Shown piece after piece: positions 37,963 through 47,100 of a stretch of DNA of 64,000 nucleotides. Made by a program: the position numbers and the translations under genes. Location: assembly GCA_036877525.1 (NCBI GenBank), contig JAZGTH010000048.1, forward strand, positions 434,001-498,000, read 5' to 3'. Within the stretch, counting starts at the first letter, position 1. Each line of letters begins with the position of its first letter. The notes under the pieces were generated by a model. It saw only the letters and a program-made list of their open reading frames with translations. It was not told where the DNA came from and made no database searches. Source of the DNA: Chromobotia macracanthus. Lineage: Eukaryota > Chordata > Actinopteri > Cypriniformes > Botiidae.

Positions 37963-38108
37963 TACCTTGTTGTATGTTTTGGCCGTTTGCCTGTCAGCAT
38001 TGAAACAAAGGTTCAAAAGTCTTCTGCTGACTAAGGTCGAATCATCGAATAAGTCTGGATAAAGAGTGTTGCTAACTGCTTGTTTGTCAAGTACAACCTA
38101 CAACAAAA
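37963..38108 (+). other. esr2a: Probable esr2 non-coding leader exon 2
   Basis: This 146-nt exon candidate has an excellent acceptor (tctttcattcatactctctctatcatctgcag ending at 37962) and a consensus donor (aaaa then gtaagtag at 38109). It carries a nine-codon upstream ORF, ATG at 37974 to TGA at 38003. It lies in the same orientation as and 2.6 kb before the first coding exon. Exon status is inferred from splice sites alone. It may be an alternative leader. Confidence 0.5.
37974..38003 (+). promoter_or_regulatory. Short upstream ORF in the esr2 leader
   Basis: ATG plus eight codons then TGA (MFWPFACQH) within the probable leader exon. It would precede the receptor start in any mRNA containing this exon and could lower translation. 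Confidence 0.4.
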
Positions 38109-40629
38109 GTAAGTAGATTACTTAGATTCACTTTGCCATACTTTGCTTAATGGTAGAATGACACAGGTTTGTCATGTCTTCATTAGCCATAATGATTTAT
38201 TTTAATTAGGTGCTTTAATTATTTGAGAGGTGAATAGTTATAGAAGAGAACATTTCATTTTCAAGCGCCATGGGCAAAACACCTCTGAGCTTTAATTGAC
38301 TGAATTTTTAATATATTTATGTTGTAAACTGGCTTAAAATGTTTAGATGTATGCAACACACAGTTTTATTCTTCATATAATTTAAGTCAATAGTTAAAAA
38401 TATATGCAAGAAAAGAAGTCGTATTCTTTTGTGAATGTATTAGGTATTGAAGCAGTAACTTAAATTGTAGTGAACCTGACAGAACCTATGATGCTGCAGT
38501 ATATTATCTCAATTTGCAGTTATCCTAACTGATATTGGTTATTACTGTTGGCACTGTATTGCAAAGCAATGGAACACCAAGGTGATAGGAAATGGGTTTG
38601 TATAGCTTGATTTCATTATAGTTGCTTTGGATAAAAGCATCTGTCAAATGCCTAGTAAAATCATTATTTGATCAATTTGAAGCTTAAGTTCATGTATGAA
38701 CATTTATGAAAATTAGGTCACAATTTAAAAAATTGTAAAAAAAAAAAAAATTAGGCCTGCAATGTAAATGACTTCCTAGCAATCATTAACTGGGATACAG
38801 TCTGGGATATACAGATTTTCTACTGTGCCTACTGTAAACCTTTTATGAAGCCGGGTATGAAGCTTAATAAAAGAAATGCATAATTTAGATTCTGGATGCT
38901 GACTTTTTATTACAGTGTTCCAGATGTTATATACATTTTATAAGGACACCTCAATAACAAGATAATAATGAGAAAGGTATATATAAGGTTACAATAAGTC
39001 TTAAAAAAAGCTAAATAATTGCCTTTTTGCCATTGAAATAAAATTATTAGTGGTGCTTGCGAAGCATACTTCTCCTGCATACTTCTGTTCTCCTGCATAC
39101 TTTTTTTTCTGGACAAAACTTTGGTACATAACTCGTCCAGAAACCAGTTACAGTACCCTAGCAACCACCCTATTGACTTCTATTGAAAAACATCCCGTAG
39201 ACATAACATTAGTTAGATGTTTGTGATGCCATAGCGCCGCATCAGAATGTTTTAAAGACATGGGGGTGGGCTCATATCGCTCAGCTTAGTAAGCAGCAAC
39301 AAATGGTAACATTTCAATTTCATAGCCACACCCTAGCAACAAGTTACAGTACCCTATCAACCACCTCATTGACTTCCATTTAAAAAGGTGAGAGGCATCA
39401 GAACATCGTAGACAAGTGGGTGGCCTCTTTTGACTCAGACTGCCAAGTAGTCTTTTATTATTACCATAGAAACTCTCCAGTTTCCTATGCCGTAGGAACC
39501 ATTTAGAGCACCTTAGCAACCAACATGAATTAGATATGTCTCAGTACCAGAACATTACGGAGACATGGGAGATGGCTCTTTTGTTTCACACACGTCCGTT
39601 TATTTGTTTTACCCTGTTAACTGTCTAGCAACACCCTAGCAACCATTTACTGTACCCTAAATGAATAAGCCATATCAACATTACAACACTGTAGAGATGT
39701 GGGTGGGCTTATTTGACGTGGGCTGTCAGTGGGCTTTAGGTATTGCTCTGACAACTTCCTGACCACACCCTAGCAACTATTTAGATCACCTTAGCAACCT
39801 TCTAACATCATGAATAAGCCATATTCTAGTATATCTAAGGTGCTAAAACATGTTAACATCATTGACATATTCTGGCCTGAGTTTTGCAAGCACCGCTCAC
39901 GTTTTCCTCAGAAAATGTACTTATTTAGTTTAGATTACTATAATCTCCACAACAATAAAATCATCTTCATATTTACTAGTTTGTCATAGTTAACACGGTA
40001 TATTTTGCTACTGCCATATGACCAGTGGGCAAGCTATATATGGGACAAGAAGACATATATACAAGATACAAACTATGCAAATACATTAAATTATGCAAAT
40101 ACAAACTATTTAAGAACGTATGCATTTCAGTTCAGTTCCCTCTTCAGGATTGTTTACATTTTATTTTTATTACTTTGTGGTACATTAAAAATGTTTCGTA
40201 TTTCATATGTAAAATGTCTTATAAAATATTTTATATGATAGGTCTATATAAAATATTAAATAATATGATAAAATATTTCAAGAAGTAAGAAATATATATT
40301 GTGAATATAATCATAACTGAAGGGGTTACATTAGAGTCTGTCATGCCTAACAACAACCTTGATTTGTGACTACAGAAACACAATTTACCAAAATCTCTAG
40401 TACAATATTGCTTAAGTATTTTAAACCTTTTAGCTGTAGAGACCTTGATGGAAATTAATTTTTAAATTTGATGGGCTTTAGACTGGTTATATAATCTTAA
40501 AATGTTTATTTTGGTGCTATATTAACTTACAAATTTAACTTACAGTTTGAACCTATTGATGCTTTATGTATTTGATTTCAAACCCAAGGTATTTTTATTT
40601 ATTTTAATGTGTGTATATTTTTTCTCTAG
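38109..40629 (+). other. esr2a: esr2 leader intron 2 (probable)
   Basis: Contains a SINE-like tail at about 38610-38660, a poly(A) stretch near 38737 and the 39.05-39.90 kb MITE-like element. 39900-40629 is very AT-rich. No coding exon was seen. Confidence 0.4.
39044..39900. mobile_element. MITE-like element with inverted ends and repeated 'accctagcaacc' motif
   Basis: The ends are inverted: 'agtggtgcttgcgaagca' (about 39049-39066) against the reverse complement of 'ttttgcaagcaccgctcac' (39882-39900), with a perfect 9-bp core (39052-39060 and 39886-39894). The interior repeats 'accctagcaacc' or 'accttagcaacc' at least six times and 'cattgacttc(t/c)att' twice. It is non-coding, and similar 'accctagcaacca' repeats are common in fish DNA transposons. 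Confidence 0.6.
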
Positions 40630-40737
40630 ATAGTTAAAAGTTATCAGTTTACCACACATGCAACAGAACGTTTCCAGGGGATGGTGCAATAGTCCACATT
40701 TTTCTTCAGTATTTACAATTTTTTTGCCCATGACACC
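40630..40737 (+). other. esr2a: esr2 5' UTR immediately before the start codon
   Basis: Follows an acceptor (tatattttttctctag, ending at 40629). A second possible acceptor (tttttcttcag, ending about 40710) would give a shorter leader. It contains two upstream ATGs (40658 and 40681). The one at 40658 opens a 95-codon frame that runs past the receptor start in another frame. Confidence 0.5.
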
Positions 40738-41138
40738 ATGTCTGAGTATACTGAAGATGCGAATCCTCTACAGCAATTGCAGGAAGTGGACTCTAGCAGG
40801 ATGGAAAGTTATGTCCTCTCCCCCATCTTTAACTCCAACTTACCGTCCTTGCCAGCAGAGAGCCATCCCATCTGCATCCCCTCACCTTACATGGACATTG
40901 GCCATGATTTTACCACTGTACCAATCTATAGCCCCACTGTACTGAGTTATGCCACATCTTCCCTTTCTGACTGCCCCTCAGTATGGCAATCACCAAGCCC
41001 CACCCTCTTATGGCCGTCACATAGCTACATTTCTTCATTTACATTGCATCAACAACAGACATGCCTCCAGCAAAACCTTCCATTCAGCAGGACTTGGGCA
41101 GAACTTACGCAACATGATCACGCCGAAGAAGAAAACAG
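40738..41138 (+). CDS. esr2a: esr2 coding exon 1 (A/B domain)
   Basis: Encodes residues 1-133 plus two bases of codon 134. The ATG has A at -3 (acaccATGt). The sequence is Ser/Pro/Tyr-rich with SPIFNSNLPSL and HPICIPSPYMDIGHDF, conserved in fish ERbeta A/B domains, which carry the weak AF-1 function. The donor is ag then gtatat. A longer 95-codon frame starting at 40658 overlaps in another frame and is not the product. Confidence 0.92.
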
Positions 41139-44100
41139 GTATATGGAGAGCAAAAAATTAGATTTTATGAATGGCTGGAATCGTTTTATAATAAATGTAA
41201 CAATATAGTAAAATCTACGTGGTTACTAAAAAAGCCAAAACTAGGGTTTCCTCATTAGGTTTATTCTCAACATGTCCTCCAACCCCTATACATCTGTATT
41301 GGTACTACCCAGAGTAAAATTTTATTTCTCAAAGCTTGCTCTTTCATAGTCAGGAGTTTTGATGGAGATCTCATTTGTGTTTTAAGTATCAACTTTGTAG
41401 CAGATGTTTCTCCTTAAAAAAAAAAAAAAAAAATTAATATAGATTGTGGTTAAAATAATCTGGATTTGGGTAAATTTGATTAGTTTGAGTTCATATTGAA
41501 ACCTTCAATAATTGTGATTTGGCAAATCTGAGCTCAGTTTGTGACATCTCTTAAGATCTCTTATGAAACTAAGATTGAGACATTTGTGAGATTGCTTGGT
41601 CTCAGGAAAAATATCTAAGACACAGGAGACTTGAGCAAAACTTTCCATTTTCTTTCTTTTAATCTCAGTCCTTTTTTGAATCAGCAATGTGCAATATGAG
41701 AATTAATTGAGATATTAAAGAGATCTCATCCTTGATTTTTCTTTTCTATGGCTATTTCTGTAATACAACCCGACGATAACTAGTAATTTAATTTAATTAA
41801 TGATTAAAGTTACTTAGATGCTTGTATCTTTTGCCATTAATAGCAAACTGCTGGTGAAGAGGGGAGCAGATGTTGAAGCTTCTGTCTCCTTCAGAGGTAA
41901 AGCTGACATGCAGTACTGCGCTGTCTGTAGTGATTATGCTTCTGGGTACCATTATGGAGTCTGGTCATGTGAGGGCTGCAAAGCATTCTTTAAAAGGAGT
42001 ATTCAAGGTATCACTCTCTAGTAGTACTTCATTGTGTTTTATTTGTTTTTCCATAAGCACCTCCAAGGATATAAGCTAAAACGTTATATACATTATGTTT
42101 TATTTTAGAGTGTGCTGTCTAATTTTGGTCTTTGAAAACTTTTGTACTTTTAAAGAAATTTAAAGACATGCTATGCAGAATTTTCCAAAAAAGTAAAGTA
42201 TGGACAAAATAATCTTTCAATCATATGATCCTAGCCTAAAAGTGATGGTGTTTGTGTCTATAGAAACAAGTCTTCTGCCCATATTTTAATATTTTTTATT
42301 GTTTGGGGTGCTCAAAACATATTTGCAAAGCAGCCTTTGGCTAATGGGGCAGGGGACATATGTCTCTAGGGACGTATGTGCTGAGAGCAGATGGCCAAGT
42401 TTGAATGTTGTGTTTACAAACAGTAACTGAAAATCCTTTGAGAATTAAGTTTAAAATCTTGGTCTGTGGTCTTTTATCTTACATCTGTAAGCACGTTGTA
42501 TTGCCATCTTTGCATATATTTCTTGCACATGTTTAACATTTTATAGCCAATTTTTATATTGCACAATGTTGATTCTAGTACACAATTTAAAACCAAAGCC
42601 TAAAACCTAAACTTAACTGATTTCCTTTAAGACTTTACTAAACCTGATACATAGTTACAAATTTGCCACACATTTCTGCTCTCTTGAGAGTATGAGAATA
42701 AGTTTTCAATTCTATCCAATTGCCCATTGGAAAACACTTAACATGTTATTGATTTTCTCAGGACACAATGACTATATCTGCCCTGCAACTAACCAATGCA
42801 CCATCGATAAGAATCGTCGCAAAAGCTGCCAGGCCTGCCGACTCCGAAAGTGTTACGAAGTGGGAATGATGAAATGTGGTGAGGCTTTAGCTCTCTCTGG
42901 TATGATATGGATTCATATGGATTATCATGATAGGACAGTGTGATATTTGGCCCTGGATGTCTATAGACATAGGTCAAAGGTTTTTCACACCAGAACAACC
43001 CAGACACAATACTGAAAATGAATGAAAAGGATGATATATATCAGTCTTTCTAAGATTAGGCTTTTTGGTCTGTTTTATTATGGGAAAGTATCTTAGAGGG
43101 CTTGCCTTCTACAGATAAGTGATCACGTTAGGCATTAATAGAGTTAGCAGAATTGTTGCTGTGGAGATTTCTACTGTTTATTCTAATCCATTCCTGTAAG
43201 TGCTGTTTTAGTGCAGTTTACTTCACAGCTTTACTTCAAGGTTAGTAGAGAAAGTGACATACCTTGCTATTGGTTGTCAGGATTGTTTTGAGTTCTGTGG
43301 AATGTATCAGATATCATCAAATACACAGAAGGTGGCACGATTTATTTTTCAGCTTGCATGCGTTACCTCGGGTCCAAACATCTGACAGATCTGTCAGCTT
43401 GCATTAATATCTATTATAATCATTTTAGCTGTTAATTGTAATGTGCGCCTCAAAAATAATTCAGCCAAAAGTATGTTTTTTAACAGCCAGCTACATCTGG
43501 AACAACGTTTACATTGTGATTTCACCTTTTAAATGGTTCCTCTGTAGGCAGCATATTAGACTTAGGGACAGATCAATTTGCTTCCAGTTCTCCTGTATCA
43601 TCATGTATAATAACATAATGAATGTGGTTAAACTAAAACATTGTTTTTTCAAGGATTGCGACGAGATCGTAACAGCTATCAACAAAGAGGTGAACAGCAG
43701 AAGCGACTGCCGCGATTCTCTGCAAGGACTAAAGCAGGTAGCCAGAGACCTCAAGAGGATAAGAGTGCCCCACGTTTTCTCAGTGGAAATGAGGTTGTTA
43801 CCATGACGTTGAGCCCTGAGGAACTAATAGCTTGCATCATTGATGCAGAGCCCCCCGAGATTTACCTCATGAAAGATATGACAAGGCCATTCACTGAGGC
43901 CAATGTCATGATGTCACTGACCAGCCTGGCCGACAAAGAACTCGTTCATATGATTAGCTGGGCCAAGAAGATACCAGGTGTGTGTATATGTTTTAACCCA
44001 AAATTTCATTTACAACAGCAAAGTATTCAATTACACCATTAGTTCAGTTTGTTACCTACAATGTTTATGGTTCTGTTGGTTTATGTAACACACACAAAGT

Positions 44101-47100
44101 TGTGGTCATAAGTCTACATACTGCAAAGAATCTGCAAAATTTGGGTAAATTAAGAAAAATAGGAATTCTGAAAATTAAGGTTTGTTTTTAAGTATTGCCC
44201 CAAACAAGCCATTTCACATAACAGATGTTTACACAAAGTCCACAGCACAAAATAATTACATGTACTAAAATAACCCAAATTATTACATGTAGAATAACTT
44301 CTGATCATTTCATCAAAACCTGGCCTAATAAAATCATCTTCTGCTTTACTGTGTATAAAAAGTTGTAGCAAATATAATATAAAATAGGTCACAATGATAC
44401 GTCTGTAGAGATGATTTTATTTTCTTTCAAGTGCCCCATTATGCTTTTTCAAATATTACCTTTCTTGCAGTGTGAAATGTAGCTGTCTGTGAATGTAAAC
44501 TCATCAACGTTGTAAATCTGAAAGTGCATGATAAATAGTTGTTTCCCAACAGAAAGATTCAACTCTGATGCCTCAATGCCTTAACGAGCCATTGAATCTG
44601 TAATGATGAACCAGTCATACGAGGATCCATTTGTAGCATTTATTAGAATTGTCAGACAGGCAGGGTCGAATAACAGTAAACAGGATTAACAAAGGCAAGG
44701 CAAAGGCAAAAGAAGAAACAATCACAAAATCCAAAGTACAAATCCAATAATCAGGGCAGGCAGAAAACAGGCAGAGAAGGTATAAACAATCCAGATCAGA
44801 CACAAGTAATCCAAAACACAGCAATAACCACTCAGAACTATAGCCAGGGCAAAACAAGACTTCACAATGTTCAAAAAGACTTGATGTCCTATATTTACTT
44901 ATATGATTTATCACATTAATAATTGGCTTTTGATATGGGGTCTTTTACCAAGCTATTATTAAATCACAATGTTCTGTGTGATTATATTCTGACTATTTTG
45001 TTTTATTTGAGTATAAGAACAAAATTGTCTTTTAATTACAACTGAATAATTCCTTCCTAGGAATGATTACCCTATGTACAGACACATACCTTATCTAAGT
45101 AAAGCACAGGCTGTTGAAAATGATCTAGTATTGTGATTATCTTTTAACTGTTCTCTCCTTAACCTTTGAAGCGTGGAGTTAGTAAATAGAAGTAATCAGT
45201 TAGTAAACAGTTTTATGTTGTGTGCACATTATTTCTCCCTGCAGGGTTTGTGGAGCTCAGTCTTTTTGATCAGGTGCATTTGTTGGAGTGCTGCTGGTTA
45301 GAGGTTTTGATGTTGGGACTAATGTGGAGGTCTGTTAATCACCCTGGAAAGCTAATTTTCTCTCCAGATCTCAGCCTCAGCAGGTAACTAGTGTGCATTA
45401 ATTCTGTTTATCCCTCCAATGGCGTGATTTATGAACATCCAACTCTCCATTCTTTAATTTATCTGTTTATTCTTGTGTGCTTTGGGTGCACTGCAGAAAA
45501 TTGTTTTCTTAATCAATATTTTTGTGTTGTTTTTGTTTGGTACAAATATCTGGTGACACTTTACAATGAAGTTCTGTTTGTTAAATTTAGATAACTACTT
45601 TAGTCGACATGAAATAACAATGTGTCGCCTGCGTTCCATTTCATTTTCAAAGGGCTCATCCCTATGTCCTAATCCTTTTTTGCTTTTGTTGCTTACAGGT
45701 TATGTATCAAAATAATTTTTAATTTTAATAATATCAGACCAAGTGAAAGCTTCGCTTATATACCACTCACACTTACCAGTAAAACAAAGATTGCTTAAAT
45801 CCTGCTTCAACATTAAATTTCTTTGTAGTATACATGTGATGCTTCAATTACAATAATAAAATTAAATATGTTATCATATGTTATCAGTTGTATTAATTAT
45901 AAAGATTAGCCTTTTGGTTAACATATATTAAAGTTGATAACTTAAAGAATATTTTCACAGCTTTATTTTGCTGATTGTTTTTAACAAGCACATCACAAAT
46001 GGAATGCTGGGTAGACAAAGCACAGTGCTGAACAGTCTGAGCAAGTGTAGTAAGATCTTTAGACTTTTTGTTTTTTATTACTTTTTGATTTAAAATTTTG
46101 ATTTATCAAATTAATGCACTTTACACTGAGTGGAAATTAGTTCTCAATTTTTGATTGTCTTCTGATAGGGGGACCTATTAGATTGTTTATGAAATTTTGT
46201 AAAGAATTTCTAGTGAGTTACAAACAGAGAGTGTTCTAAATCTGAGGTTTCAGACGCAAAGCGTCCGATTTTAGCTAAATGTTATGGGGGACCGGAAAAA
46301 TATGATTGGGCCACCAGTTGGCTAGCTCTGGTGTTAGCGATCAAAAGACATGGAACAAACAAACTTGGAAATGGAACAAACTTTTAGTTTGTGCTCACAT
46401 TTATACATAACATTGAACTCCAAACCTGACATAGCCATGTTTCTATGCCAAAAAAATTTAAACCTGTGCAAAGAATCCATCAATAGTAAGACAGTATTCT
46501 AGGTTGTTCCGTGTGGAAGTTTTTGATCCAATAATTAAAACTTCTGTTTTGCCTGAATTTAGTAGTAGAAAGTTGCTAGTTATCCAATTTTTGATGTCAA
46601 CTATACATTCTGTTAGTTTGGTGAATTTATGCATCTCATTAGGCCTCGAAGAACCCCATGTCTCTTAATAATTGCTCCCAGAGGTAGCATATACAGGGTG
46701 AAGAGCAGAGGCCCAAGCACTCCATACTGAACTTGTGATCGATGACACCTTTTCACTCATTGAAACAAACTAGAATCAGTGAAATAAATATGATTTAAAC
46801 CATGCCAGTGCAGTTCCATTTATGCCAACACAATTTGTAAGCCTATTTAAGAGAATGCTGTGGTCAATAGTGTGAAAGGCTACACTAAGGTCAAGTAGCA
46901 CTTGAGAGATGCAACCATGATCAGCCAACAAGTGCAAATCATTTATCGCTGAGATGAGAGCTGTCTCTGTACTGTAATGTCTAAATCCTGAATGGAAATT
47001 CTTCCAGGAAAGAACATATCTGTGAGGACACCTCCTTTTCAAGTATTTTTAAATATATAGTAAATCTGAGATGGGTCTGCAATTGACTTGTTCCCTGGGA

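Larger units (their letters stand above)
43978..45244 (+). other. esr2a: esr2 intron 4 (1267 nt) with transposon remnants
   Basis: Holds two decayed elements (44091-44475 and 44640-44890, listed separately). No exon between. Confidence 0.85.

Noticed and set aside
40658..40945. 95-codon ORF as a separate gene
   Set aside because: It overlaps the conserved esr2 A/B coding in another frame and has no similarity of its own; treated as an upstream ORF.
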